Shown piece after piece: positions 19,583 to 28,616 of a stretch of 64,000 bases of DNA. Source of the stretch: Ignavibacteriota bacterium (GTDB lineage Bacteria; Bacteroidota; Ignavibacteria; Ignavibacteriales; Melioribacteraceae); the NCBI GenBank assembly GCA_013112585.1, contig JABFGH010000004.1, positions 62,001 through 126,000 of the forward strand. The letters are read 5' to 3'. Positions within the stretch are counted from its first letter, which is position 1. The number at the start of each line of letters is the position of its first letter. The translations under genes were made by a program, and so were the position numbers. The notes under the pieces were generated by a model. That model did not search any database and was not told the DNA's origin. It saw nothing but the letters and a program-made list of their open reading frames with translations.

Positions 19583-19693
19583 GTCATTGCGAGGAGCTTT
19601 TTCCCGCTTATCCCGCAGCATTATTTTGCGGGGAAGTAATCTTAAACTTGGGGAGATTGCTTCATCACGAAAAACAACGGGATTCGCAATGAC
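19583..19693 (+). repeat. MITE-like repeat with 10-bp terminal inverted repeats
   Basis: GTCATTGCGA (19583-19592) and TCGCAATGAC (19684-19693) are perfect inverted ends of a 111-bp noncoding element. Its interior has GAGGAGC and GGAGATTGCTTC, a pattern seen in dispersed repeats of many bacteria. It lies in the predicted leader of the fliD transcript, so it would be transcribed. Confidence 0.7.
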
Positions 19694-19777
19694 AAGAGAA
19701 AATTTTGCAAGTGCTTCACTTAAAAGAAATAAGTTTTGTTGAATTGATTAAAATTAGTTAAAAAAAGTGAGGTAAAA

Positions 19778-21559
19778 ATGGCACTCGATCTATTATCAAC
19801 ATCGGGTATCAATTCACTCATAAGCCAATACACAATTAGTGAAATGAATAAAAGGATCATTCCTCTTCAGGATAGGAAAGACCGCTATTCAAACTTGTCA
19901 TCAAACTACAGTGCATTGAGCAGCAACTTAAGCTCATTAAAAAGTCTGCTGGATGGTTTTAAAGAAACCGGAAGCTCATCAATTTTTGCCGCAAAATCTG
20001 CTGTCTCGTCAAACACCGATTTTATTTCGGCATCTGTTTCAAGCAGTGTTGTTGCCGGCTCCTATTCGTTAAGAGTAAATCAATTAGCTAAAAGTGATGT
20101 ATTGCTTTCTTCAGATTTTTCATCAGCGGCAACTAATACTTTAACCGGAACTCATAGTTTTACTATTAAAACGGGCGATGGTGAAGGTGGAGAATTTACG
20201 AGCACAATCAGTGCACTTTTTGACGGGAGTGAAACTAATAAAACCGCACTCGAAAAAATTCGTAATGCAATAAATGCCGATAAAGCGGAAGTCCTTTCCG
20301 GTGCACATGATGCTTCCGATACTTTTACCGGCACAGGTTCTTTTGTTATAAATTTAAATGGAACTGAAAAAACAATTGATTACGATTATTCAAACTTATC
20401 ATACGATGAAGTAATAGATGACCTGGTTACAAAAATCGGCAGCAATGTTGACGGGCTTACTGCAGAAAAAGTGGTTAACGGAAATATGGTTGAATTAAAA
20501 CTGACTGTAGAAAATAATGATCAGTATTTAACAATTGACCAAACTGCCGATACCGGCGGATTGCTTGGAGCCGGCAGCTTAAACATCAATGCAATTAAAG
20601 AAAAAAGCAGTGCAGGCATGGTTAGTGCATCTATGTTTGCTCCGCAGAGTGATACCTCGCAGTTATCACTTACTGCCAAAAAAACCGGATTGGATTACAG
20701 AATATTAGACATATCGGATGCAGGCGGAAGCTCGGCACTTACAGCATTCGGACTTAACCTTGGCAACAGCCGTCCCTCATTCGATCAGAGTGCCGACCCC
20801 GACACAGCCGGTTTTGTTTATTCAGATGTAAATCAGAACACAACATTGCTCAACTCGATTTTTGAATTTAACGGACTTACAATTACACGCGGTTCAAATG
20901 TAATAAGTGATTTGGTTGACGGGATGACATTAACCTTAAATGCATCCATGGAAGCCGAGGATACGACTGTTGATTTATCGGTTAGTAATGATGTTGATCA
21001 TATTAAATCTAAAATAGAAAATTTTATTGAAGAATTTAATTCAGTTTACAGTTATGTTAAAATGAACAGTTCATCGAGCAATGGTGTTAGAGGCGTGTTT
21101 TTAGGTGATTCAAATGCTTCATCATTATTAAGCTCGTTCCGTACTTTTGGCTATACTGCAATTGAAGGAATACCGGCAGGCAATTTAAACAAACTTTCTG
21201 ATATTGGAATTTCATTTGATCCGCACACAGGATTAAAAATTTCAGATGCTAATTTACTTGAGCAGAAATTAACGGGAGAAGTTGAACAAGTTGAAGATAT
21301 TTTTAATTCAGCCAACGGAATTGCAAATTTAATTTATGACAAAATTGATCCTTTCCTCGGAATTGACGGTTATCTTTCAACTGCGCAATCACGTTACGAC
21401 AGTAACATAAAATATCTTAATGATAAAATGAGCTCAACTCAAACACGAATAGATAAAAGTGCTGAAGTTATGAGAGGTCGGTATGAACAGCTTCAGATGC
21501 AGATGGCTGAGTTTTATGCAACACAAAATTATTTCAGTCAATTATCAGGGGGGTTTTAG
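19778..21559 (+). CDS. fliD: Flagellar filament cap protein FliD
   Basis: 593 aa. The N-terminus (LLSTSGINSLISQY, then a long helix with LSSNLSSLKSLLDGF) and the C-terminus (YDSNIKYLNDKMSSTQTRIDKSAEVMRGRYEQLQMQMAEFYATQNYF) are the hallmark coiled-coil ends of the cap protein. The Ser/Thr/Gly-rich middle holds the D2/D3 beta domains. FliD is exported, forms the pentameric or hexameric cap and folds flagellin at the tip. AGTGAGGT precedes the ATG. It leads an operon with the FliT-like gene and flgM. Confidence 0.93.
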   Translation: MALDLLSTSGINSLISQYTISEMNKRIIPLQDRKDRYSNLSSNYSALSSNLSSLKSLLDGFKETGSSSIFAAKSAVSSNTDFISASVSSSVVAGSYSLRVNQLAKSDVLLSSDFSSAATNTLTGTHSFTIKTGDGEGGEFTSTISALFDGSETNKTALEKIRNAINADKAEVLSGAHDASDTFTGTGSFVINLNGTEKTIDYDYSNLSYDEVIDDLVTKIGSNVDGLTAEKVVNGNMVELKLTVENNDQYLTIDQTADTGGLLGAGSLNINAIKEKSSAGMVSASMFAPQSDTSQLSLTAKKTGLDYRILDISDAGGSSALTAFGLNLGNSRPSFDQSADPDTAGFVYSDVNQNTTLLNSIFEFNGLTITRGSNVISDLVDGMTLTLNASMEAEDTTVDLSVSNDVDHIKSKIENFIEEFNSVYSYVKMNSSSSNGVRGVFLGDSNASSLLSSFRTFGYTAIEGIPAGNLNKLSDIGISFDPHTGLKISDANLLEQKLTGEVEQVEDIFNSANGIANLIYDKIDPFLGIDGYLSTAQSRYDSNIKYLNDKMSSTQTRIDKSAEVMRGRYEQLQMQMAEFYATQNYFSQLSGGF

Positions 21560-21892
21560 TTGAGCAGCATAATTTATGACATGGATAAATTTTTAGCGGA
21601 GTTGATAAAAGCTTCTGATTATTTTTCAGAAATTGAAAATGATGAGAAAGAGGTTGATTTTAATTACGTAAAGAGATTAATTTCGAGCATTGATTCAAAA
21701 AGAAATGAGTTGAAAAGTAAATACCCGAAAGAGCTGCTTGATAAAAATTTTGAAAAAGTTAAAATAATCGCTAAACAAATCAGTCAAAGTATCGATAATG
21801 TGATAAAGCAGAGAGAGGCTGAAAAAAAATCAGTTGCTTTGGAACTAGAAAAAATAAATAATAAGAAAAAAATAGCAACTTATATTAGGTGA
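21560..21892 (+). CDS. Small helical protein, possible FliT-like chaperone
   Basis: 110 aa, starting at TTG directly after the fliD stop; GGGGGG in the end of fliD gives a good ribosome site at about 7 bases. An in-frame ATG at 21581 is the alternative. The protein is all helical and highly charged (ELIKASDYFSEIEND, LISSIDSKRNELKSKY, LELEKINNKKKIATY). Position after fliD and size fit the FliT chaperone of FliD, but similarity is structural only. Function inferred from context. Confidence 0.6.
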   Translation: MSSIIYDMDKFLAELIKASDYFSEIENDEKEVDFNYVKRLISSIDSKRNELKSKYPKELLDKNFEKVKIIAKQISQSIDNVIKQREAEKKSVALELEKINNKKKIATYIR

Positions 21893-21896
21893 AAAA

Positions 21897-22142
21897 GTGA
21901 AAATTACAGGTGTAAACAACAACGTTAATGTTAATAATTCTGTTCCCAAAAACGAACAAGTTAAATCCGAAAAACAAAATGTTATTAAAGACAAATTGGA
22001 AATCTCGGATAAGGCAAAAGAATTACAGAGCAATAAAGTAAAAGACCCTGAAGTGATTAAACAAAGAATTGCTGACAAGTTTTATGATTCAGACGAAGTA
22101 CTGAATAAAGTTGCCGGTAAAATATTGAAGGAAATTAAGTAA
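21897..22142 (+). CDS. flgM: Anti-sigma-28 factor FlgM
   Basis: 81 aa, GTG start with AGGTGA just upstream. MKITGVNNNVNVNN, then DKLEISDKAKELQ, then a C-terminal helix pair (IKQRIADKFYDSDEVLNKVAGKILKEI) match the FlgM layout: disordered N-terminus, a D-K-x-E-I-S box as in Bacillus FlgM, and a C-terminal sigma-binding part. FlgM holds FliA inactive until it is exported through the completed hook. Being in the sigma-28 fliD operon it gives negative feedback on its own promoter. A terminator follows. Confidence 0.82.
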   Translation: MKITGVNNNVNVNNSVPKNEQVKSEKQNVIKDKLEISDKAKELQSNKVKDPEVIKQRIADKFYDSDEVLNKVAGKILKEIK

Positions 22143-22182
22143 CACTTTAAAAAATATTAACGAATAAAAATCGGTTTTCCAT

Positions 22183-22210
22183 AAACCTGCCGCAATGGCA
22201 GGTTTTTTTA
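22183..22210 (+). terminator. Terminator after flgM
   Basis: AAACCTGCC (22183-22191) pairs with GGCAGGTTT (22197-22205) around a 5-nt loop and runs into a T-tract. Confidence 0.9.
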
Positions 22211-22282
22211 TATCCTTTAACGCATTCAACATTATTAAATTTTTATAAAGCCACAGATATCCGAAATCTCAATGTTTTTCTT

Positions 22283-22290
22283 TATATTTG
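22283..22290 (+). promoter_or_regulatory. Possible Bacteroidota-type -7 element before the kinase gene
   Basis: TATATTTG matches the TAnnTTTG core of Bacteroidota primary sigma promoters, 30 bases before the kinase ATG. No clear TTTG -33 partner is visible. Confidence 0.35.
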
Positions 22291-22320
22291 GTCTGTGAAA
22301 ATAAAATCTAAACAGATTCA

Positions 22321-23040
22321 ATGATTGACGATAAAATACAAAACAACCGGCTCGAATTAATGGGCAGGCTTACGGCAAGTTTAATGCACGAAATCAGAAA
22401 TTCCCTTTCGGCATTAAATCTAAATTTAGAGTTTTTACAGTTCTATAAAGATGATCTCCCGAAAGAGGTTAACGAAACTATTGATTCTTCAATTCAGGCA
22501 ACTGATAGGATCAGTAAATTTACCGAAAACCTTCTGCACTTTTCTAAAAAATCTGAAATGAAATTTGAACTGGTTTCGCTTAATCAAATTACAGCCGAAG
22601 CCATTGACCTGCTTAAAATAAAAGCCCGCAAAAAAAATGTTACAATTTTTTGTGATCTAGATGAATCTATCCCTAATATTTTTGTAAATCATAATCATAT
22701 TTTTCAAGTATGTATGAATCTAATTATTAATGCAGTTGATGCGTGCAGTGAAAAAGGGGAAGTTAAGGTGCGTTCCTATAAAGAGAAAACTGCCGATAGT
22801 AATTTGGTTGTTTGGGAAGTTAGGGATAATGGTAAAGGGATTCCTGAAGAAAACAAAGAGAAAATATTTTCGGAATTTTTTACCAATAAAAAAAATGGTA
22901 CCGGACTGGGTTTGAGTGTTTGTAAAAAATTATTAAACAACCATAAAGCCGAACTCTCTTTTGAAAGTGAAGCTGGAATGGGTACTGTGTTTTTTGTTAA
23001 ATTTAATCCAAAGCTTATGGAGACTTTAAATGACGGGTAA
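22321..23040 (+). CDS. FlgS-like sensor histidine kinase without sensor domain
   Basis: 239 aa, short for a kinase: it starts almost directly at the H box (LMHEIRNSLSALN, H23), with no membrane segment or sensory domain. The catalytic part follows (NLIINAVDAC as N box, DNGKGIPEENKEKIF as G1, GTGLGLSV as G2). Soluble kinases of this kind (Campylobacter FlgS) sense assembly of the export apparatus and phosphorylate a NtrC-type regulator. The gene overlaps that regulator by 11 bases, supporting a dedicated pair. The symbol flgS would be by analogy. Confidence 0.85.
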   Translation: MIDDKIQNNRLELMGRLTASLMHEIRNSLSALNLNLEFLQFYKDDLPKEVNETIDSSIQATDRISKFTENLLHFSKKSEMKFELVSLNQITAEAIDLLKIKARKKNVTIFCDLDESIPNIFVNHNHIFQVCMNLIINAVDACSEKGEVKVRSYKEKTADSNLVVWEVRDNGKGIPEENKEKIFSEFFTNKKNGTGLGLSVCKKLLNNHKAELSFESEAGMGTVFFVKFNPKLMETLNDG

Positions 23041-24424
23041 AATATTAATTATTGATGATGATGATCTCGTTTGTATATCATTAAAAAGGCTGCTGATAAA
23101 ATTAGAATATGATGCTGATTTTTGCATGAAAGCCGAAGAGGCTTTTAGTGTAATTGATAAAACAGAACCGGATGTAATTCTGCTGGATATTTACCTAACT
23201 ACACACAACGGACTGGAACTTCTTAAAGATATTCAAAAATCCTACTCCCACATTCCTGTTATAATGATTACCGGTTATGCCGATGTAAAAATTGCTGTTG
23301 AGGCAATGAAATCGGGCGCATTTGATTTTCTTCTAAAGCCGCTTGATATTGATCAGTTAAAATTAGTACTCAAAAAAGCATTCGATAATCTTAAGCTGAA
23401 ATCACAGGTAGATAAATTCCAGCAACTTACTGCCGAGGACGAGTTAACAAATGAATTTTTTGGTGAAAGCCCGAAAATTCAGAAGCTGTTAAAATCGGTT
23501 GAAAAATTATCAGCAAGTGATGACACAACAATATTACTTGAAGGAGAAAGCGGCACAGGTAAAGAAGTATTTGCAAAATATATTCATCAGCACAGTCCCC
23601 GTAAAGATTCTACATTTATTCAAATTAACTGTTCAACAATTCCTAAAGAATTGGCGGAGAGTGAATTGTTCGGGCATGAAAAGGGAGCGTTTACCGGAGC
23701 CTCGCAAAAAACAAAACTTGGTAAATTTGAACTTGCTCACGGCGGTACAATTCTTTTGGATGAAATTGGCGAACTTACTTTAGATTTGCAGGTAAAGCTT
23801 TTGCGTGTTTTACAGGAAAAGAAATTTTATAGAGTTGGCGGTGAAAAGGAAATTTCAGTTGATGTGCGTGTACTTGCGGCTACCAACAGAAATTTAGAGG
23901 ATGAAATTCAAAACGGAAATTTTAGGCAGGACCTGTTTTACAGATTAAACGTGGCAAAAGTTATTATTCCCCCTTTGCGTGAAAGGAAACAAGATATACC
24001 ATTTTTAGTTTATGCATTTGTTAAGGAGTTTGCTGTTAAGTTTGGTAAAGAGATTAAAGGCATTGAGCCGGAAGCCCTAAAAGTACTTGAAAATTATCCG
24101 TGGAAAGGCAACATTCGTGAACTGAGAAATGTTATGGAAAGGGCAGTACTGCTTTTGGAAGATGAGAGTATGCAAGACCACCATTTTAATTTTCTCTTTG
24201 AAAACAAACAATCCGATGAAACAGACTCCGATGAATTCGTGCTTAAAATTCCTCCGCAAGGAATAAAAATAGATTTAGTTTTAAGAAGTTTAATACAAAA
24301 AACATTGAAAATTACTAACGGCAATCAAGTACAAGCAGCAAAAGTTTTAGGTCTTTCACGCTCCAAACTGCGCTACAGAATGGAACAACTTGGAATTGAA
24401 GTAACGAAAAATATTGTTGTTTAA
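23030..24424 (+). CDS. FlgR-like NtrC-family sigma-54 activator
   Basis: 464 aa. Receiver domain 1-120 with phospho-acceptor D53 (DVILLDIY). AAA+ domain (about 145-380) with Walker A GESGTGKE (172-179), the sigma-54-contacting GAFTGA (219-224) and DEIGELTLDLQVKLLRVLQE. The C-terminus has a Fis-type helix-turn-helix (TNGNQVQAAKVLGLSRSKLRYRMEQLG). It should activate the sigma-54-like promoters at 32483, 39745 and 53536. It overlaps the kinase gene. Equivalent to FlgR or FleR of polar flagellates. Confidence 0.9.
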   Translation: MTGKILIIDDDDLVCISLKRLLIKLEYDADFCMKAEEAFSVIDKTEPDVILLDIYLTTHNGLELLKDIQKSYSHIPVIMITGYADVKIAVEAMKSGAFDFLLKPLDIDQLKLVLKKAFDNLKLKSQVDKFQQLTAEDELTNEFFGESPKIQKLLKSVEKLSASDDTTILLEGESGTGKEVFAKYIHQHSPRKDSTFIQINCSTIPKELAESELFGHEKGAFTGASQKTKLGKFELAHGGTILLDEIGELTLDLQVKLLRVLQEKKFYRVGGEKEISVDVRVLAATNRNLEDEIQNGNFRQDLFYRLNVAKVIIPPLRERKQDIPFLVYAFVKEFAVKFGKEIKGIEPEALKVLENYPWKGNIRELRNVMERAVLLLEDESMQDHHFNFLFENKQSDETDSDEFVLKIPPQGIKIDLVLRSLIQKTLKITNGNQVQAAKVLGLSRSKLRYRMEQLGIEVTKNIVV

Positions 24425-24484
24425 TTTTTAGTGGTTCATACTTCTGAATCAACGGTGCTCCTATCGCTTTTTATTTAAATTTGT

Positions 24485-25420
24485 TGACTGCAACGCAGTC
24501 AAAGATGAATAGCTCCGAATGCAATTCGGGGATAACGATCAAGTAAGATAATTTACAACTACGGATGTAGTTGAAGTAACTTCCCGGTGCTGTCCTTCCC
24601 CTTGAACTGCACTGCATTCGCTATTCTTTAACAATTCTATTTTCTATGGATTTCATCCATAGCAATTGAACTTGAAGTACTTCGTACTTCGGTACAATAC
24701 TGATTTGTTCTTACGCACTCTAATTTATTGTGACTGCAACGCAGTCAAAGATGAGTAGCTCCGAATGCAATTCTGGAATGCTGATGTGGCAATTAGATTT
24801 TCCAACTGCGAAGTAGTTGAAGATATGTTTTTAATTTCAGCTTCGAATTGTTATTCTCCCTTGAACTACTTCGTAGTTCTGATCTTATTCGCTTTCTTTT
24901 TCATTCTATGGATTTCATCCATAGCTATTTATATTGAAGTACTTCGTACTTCTAGGAAATTTCAAATTCGTTTCCTTTGAGCTTTTTATGACTGCAACGC
25001 AGTCAAAGATGAATAGCTCCGAATGCAATTCGGGGATAACGATCAAGTAAGATAATTTACAACTACGGATGTAGTTGAAGTAACTTCCCGGTGTAGTCCT
25101 TCCCCTTGAACTGCGCTGCAGTTCGCTATTCTTTAACATTTCTATTTTCTATGGATTTCATCCATAGCTATTGAACTTGAAGTACTTCGTACTTCTAGGA
25201 AATTTCAAATTCGTTTCCTTTGAGCTTTTTGTGACTGCAACGCAGTCAAAGATGAATAGCTCCGAATGCAATTCGGGGATAACGATCAAGTAAGATAAGT
25301 TACAACTACGGATGTAGTTGAAGTAACTTCCGGGTGCTGTCTTTCCCCTTGAACTGCGCTGCAGTTCGCTATTCTTTAATAATTCTATTTTCTATGGATT
25401 TCATCCATAGTTATTTATCT
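24485..25420. repeat. Tandem array of four ~250-bp units made of short palindromes
   Basis: Units begin at about 24485, 24731, 24989 and 25232 (periods 246, 258 and 243). Each holds six short inverted repeats in fixed order: GACTGC/GCAGTC, CCGAAT/ATTCGG, CAACTAC/GTAGTTG, GAACTGC/GCAGTTC, CTATGGAT/ATCCATAG and GAAGTAC/GTACTTC, each with a 3-4 nt loop. Unit 2 carries GAACTAC/GTAGTTC where others have GAACTGC/GCAGTTC, so pairing is kept. No credible gene lies in 24425-25756; the flanks 24425-24484 and 25421-25640 show nothing I recognise. Confidence 0.85.
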
Positions 25421-25651
25421 TGGACTACATTCGAAGTACTGCTCACATTTCTAAAATCATAAATCAACTATCGTTAATCGATATTCATATTTTTGAGGAA
25501 GAACGAATATCCAGCATATAATGACGAAAATTAATTTCAAATTTCGTTTACCTAGTAATTCATAAATTTTGCATTTCCGGTAAGCCTATTTTCGGTTAAT
25601 GATTATTTTATGAACCCCTGTTTGTCCCTCCTCACTAATTAAAAAAAATAT

Positions 25652-25678
25652 TAAAGATTCCACTGAAACTTCCGATTA
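25652..25678 (+). promoter_or_regulatory. Sigma-28 promoter of MCP1-cheW
   Basis: TAAA (25652-25655), 15 bases, then TCCGATTA (25671-25678). Located 79 bases before the MCP1 start. Confidence 0.7.
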
Positions 25679-25756
25679 TTAGAATGAGAATGGTCTAATA
25701 AGCAGCACCTGCTTATTTACTCACAAATATTTTGGTAAATCAAAAAAGGAATTACA

Positions 25757-27895
25757 ATGAATTGGTTCAAAAATCAAAAAATTTCATTTAAAATTTTATC
25801 CTCATTCGGTTTAATTTCATTTATAGCTGCTGTTATTGGTTTTGTCGGGTATAGCGGTTTAATGTCGGCTAATGAATCCGTGGATGAAATTGGCTTAGTG
25901 AGAATGCCGAGTATAAAAAATCTGCTAACGATTAATGCTGCACAAAATGCCATTATTGTTGGTGAACGCGGTTTAATTAATACCAAAATGATGGACCCTG
26001 TAATAAGGGAAAGACAGTATGAAAGTATTAGCAATCAATATAAAATTATTGATGAGGCATGGGCACTTTTTGATGCTTCTCCAAAAACAAAATTTGAGCA
26101 GGAACTTTGGGAGCAATTTGTAATAGACTTTGAAGCCTTTAAGGAAAAAGATAAAGACCTGATAGAACTATCAAGAGAAAAAGATGAATTGATTTCCGGC
26201 GGATTGACACCTTCGGATCCCTCAGTTCAAATGTTTGATGATATTGTTTTTCAAATGTCTCTGCAGGCAAGCCAGGCTTATGAGAAATCGAATGATGTTC
26301 TTGAAAAAATTATTGCAGAAAACCAGCGAGTTGCAAATGAATTTATTGCAGAAGCACAACAACGAAAAAATAGCGATACTATAAGACTTATTTTGTTTTT
26401 GATATTAGGAGTCGCTATTGCTGTTGCATTAGGATTTATCATTTCGCGTATGATAAGCAATCCATTAACAAAAACTGTTGCAATGATTAAAGAAATGGAA
26501 AAGGGGCATTTAAGTACCAGACTAAATTTAAAAAGTACAGATGAGGTTGGAGCACTCGCTGAAACAATGGACAGGTTTGCCGAAAACTTACAGACGATGA
26601 CCAAAGGAATAGATAGATTATCGAAAGGTGATTTAACAGTTAATTTTCCTCCCGCTGATGAATTAGATGAAATTGCTCCTGCACTTAATAAAACAGTAGA
26701 AACTTTACAAGAAGTTAAAGTTGAAACCGATATGTTAACAGCCGCTGCATTAAATGGTGAGTTAGATAAAAAAGGTAACTCAGAAAAATTTGAAGGCGGA
26801 TACAGAGAGATTATTGAAGGTTTTAATAATACACTCGATGCAATTGAAACCCCGATACGAGAAACAGAAACTGTACTTCAGATTTTATCTACCGGAGATT
26901 TAACTGCCACGATGGAAGGAAGCTATAAAGGAAACTTTAAACGATTACAAGATTATGTCAATAATCTCGGCAGTTCATTAAGCTCACTTATTAAGGATGT
27001 AACAGAATCGATTCAGGCAACAGCCAGTGCAAGTACACAAATTTCTTCCAGCGCCGAGGAAATGGCGGCAGGCTCGCAGGAACAGTCTGCGCAATCAGCC
27101 GAAGTAGCTATAGCAGTTGAGCAAATGACGCGTACAATAATTGAAACAACTCAAAATGCAAGCAAGGCTGCCGAGACTTCAAACGCTGCAAAAGAAAAAG
27201 CTTTGGAAGGCGGACAAAAAGTTAGTGAAACAGTTTCCGGCATGGTTAAAATTGCAGAGGTTGTTAATCAAGCTGCAGAAACAATAAAAGAATTAGGAAA
27301 GAGCAGCGACCAGATTGGTGAAATTATTAGTGTTATAAATGACATTGCCGATCAAACAAATTTACTTGCACTTAATGCTGCAATAGAAGCTGCCCGCGCA
27401 GGTGAACAGGGCAGAGGCTTTGCCGTTGTGGCTGATGAAGTGAGAAAACTTGCCGAGCGAACTACGAAAGCAACAAAAGAAATTGCCGGTATGATTGAAC
27501 AAATTCAAAAAGATACCGAAGGTGCGGTTACATCAATAAGCCGTGGAACTGAAGAAGTTGATAACGGGAAAGAGATGACACGTCAAGTGGGCGAGGCTTA
27601 TGAAGAAATTATTGAGCATACTACAAATGTTGGTGATGTAATCAATCAAGTGGCTGCTGCAAGTGAAGAGCAATCAGCTACTGCCGAAGAAATAAGCAGA
27701 AGTATTGAAACTATAACTACAGTATCGCAGGAATCTGCAAGCGGTGTGCAGCAAGTTGCTAATGCTTCCGAAGACTTGAATAGATTGACCGTTAATTTGC
27801 AAGAGTTGATAAGCAGGTTTAAAATTGCAGAACAAAAAACTGAAATGGCCGATAAAGTTGAAAGTGACTCTGAGTACTGGATTAATGAAAATTAA
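25757..27895 (+). CDS. Methyl-accepting chemotaxis protein 1 (4HB type)
   Basis: 712 aa. TM1 at about 12-34, a periplasmic helical domain to about 205 (4-helix-bundle type), TM2 at about 211-233, then HAMP (to about 285) and a further HAMP-like stretch ([20 protein letters not shown]). The signalling domain (about 430-690) has the invariant hairpin tip near 545-560 ([26 protein letters not shown]). No C-terminal CheR-docking pentapeptide is present. It senses an unknown ligand and controls CheA via CheW; cheW follows 45 bases later. Confidence 0.95.
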   Translation: MNWFKNQKISFKILSSFGLISFIAAVIGFVGYSGLMSANESVDEIGLVRMPSIKNLLTINAAQNAIIVGERGLINTKMMDPVIRERQYESISNQYKIIDEAWALFDASPKTKFEQELWEQFVIDFEAFKEKDKDLIELSREKDELISGGLTPSDPSVQMFDDIVFQMSLQASQAYEKSNDVLEKIIAENQRVANEFIAEAQQRKNSDTIRLILFLILGVAIAVALGFIISRMISNPLTKTVAMIKEMEKGHLSTRLNLKSTDEVGALAETMDRFAENLQTMTKGIDRLSKGDLTVNFPPADELDEIAPALNKTVETLQEVKVETDMLTAAALNGELDKKGNSEKFEGGYREIIEGFNNTLDAIETPIRETETVLQILSTGDLTATMEGSYKGNFKRLQDYVNNLGSSLSSLIKDVTESIQATASASTQISSSAEEMAAGSQEQSAQSAEVAIAVEQMTRTIIETTQNASKAAETSNAAKEKALEGGQKVSETVSGMVKIAEVVNQAAETIKELGKSSDQIGEIISVINDIADQTNLLALNAAIEAARAGEQGRGFAVVADEVRKLAERTTKATKEIAGMIEQIQKDTEGAVTSISRGTEEVDNGKEMTRQVGEAYEEIIEHTTNVGDVINQVAAASEEQSATAEEISRSIETITTVSQESASGVQQVANASEDLNRLTVNLQELISRFKIAEQKTEMADKVESDSEYWINEN

Positions 27896-27940
27896 ATTTT
27901 GTAAATAAATTATTTAAGCAGAAAATGATAGGAAATTAAA

Positions 27941-28423
27941 ATGGAATTTGTTGACGAGAAAAAAACCGACTTAACAGAACTTCTGCAGTTAGTAAGTTTT
28001 AAAATTGGCGAAGAAGAATTTGGAGTAGATATTTTAAAAGTACAGGACATAAACAGAATGCTGGCAATTACAAAAGTTCCTAACGCCCCTGTTTTTGTTG
28101 AAGGAGTTATTAACCTTAGGGGCAGAATAATTCCCGTAGTTGATTTACGCTGCCGTTTGGGTATGCCGAGTATTGAACATAATTCTAAAACAAGAATTGT
28201 TGTCGTTGAACTTGAAAATAGAACAGTAGGATTTATTGTAGATGAAGTACGCGAAGTTTTACGCATTCCCCGCGATATTACTGAACCACCTCCATCAATG
28301 GTTGCGAATGTTGATGCCGATTACATTACCGCTGTTGGAAAATTAGAAGACAGACTGCTAATTCTTCTGGACTTAGATAAGATATTTAATTTTGAAGAAG
28401 AGAAGTTGTTAGAAGAGATTTAA
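27941..28423 (+). CDS. cheW: Chemotaxis coupling protein CheW
   Basis: 160 aa, a single CheW domain: LVSFKIGEEEFGVDILKVQDI, then ITKVPNAPVFVEGVINLRG, then IIPVVDLRCRLG and VGFIVDEVREVLRI. It bridges receptors and CheA in the signalling array. Transcribed with MCP1 from the sigma-28 promoter and closed by a hairpin. No other stand-alone cheW is in the window. Confidence 0.95.
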   Translation: MEFVDEKKTDLTELLQLVSFKIGEEEFGVDILKVQDINRMLAITKVPNAPVFVEGVINLRGRIIPVVDLRCRLGMPSIEHNSKTRIVVVELENRTVGFIVDEVREVLRIPRDITEPPPSMVANVDADYITAVGKLEDRLLILLDLDKIFNFEEEKLLEEI

Positions 28424-28445
28424 AAAAACATTTTTAAATTACATC

Positions 28446-28482
28446 CCCCTCTTCATATTTTTTTTTGAAGAGGGGTTCAATT
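28446..28482 (+). terminator. Terminator after cheW
   Basis: CCCCTCTTCA (28446-28455) pairs with TGAAGAGGGG (28466-28475), a perfect 10-bp stem with a T-rich loop, followed by TTCAATTT. Confidence 0.65.
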
Positions 28483-28547
28483 TGCCAAACCGGGCTCATC
28501 GTAAAATACTTACTTCAAAAAAACAGAAATTTGTGAACGAATTAATA

Positions 28548-28574
28548 TTAACAAATTATATAAAACTTCGATAA
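28548..28574 (+). promoter_or_regulatory. Probable sigma-28 promoter of porin-MCP2
   Basis: TTAA (28548-28551), 15 bases, then TTCGATAA (28567-28574). The -10 part is strong; the -35 part deviates from TAAA. Confidence 0.5.
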
Positions 28575-28616
28575 TTAGGAAAAGATTATATCAACAATTT
28601 TCGGAAGCAGGGGAAC

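Noticed and set aside
24765-25139. Two open frames (24765-24980 on +, 24915-25139 on -) inside the palindrome array.
   Set aside because: They follow the repeat units and have no homology-like or compositional support.
24485-25420. Possible CRISPR or integron attC array.
   Set aside because: Units are about 250 bases with six different palindromes and no unique spacers of CRISPR size, and there are no cassette genes, cas genes or integrase nearby.
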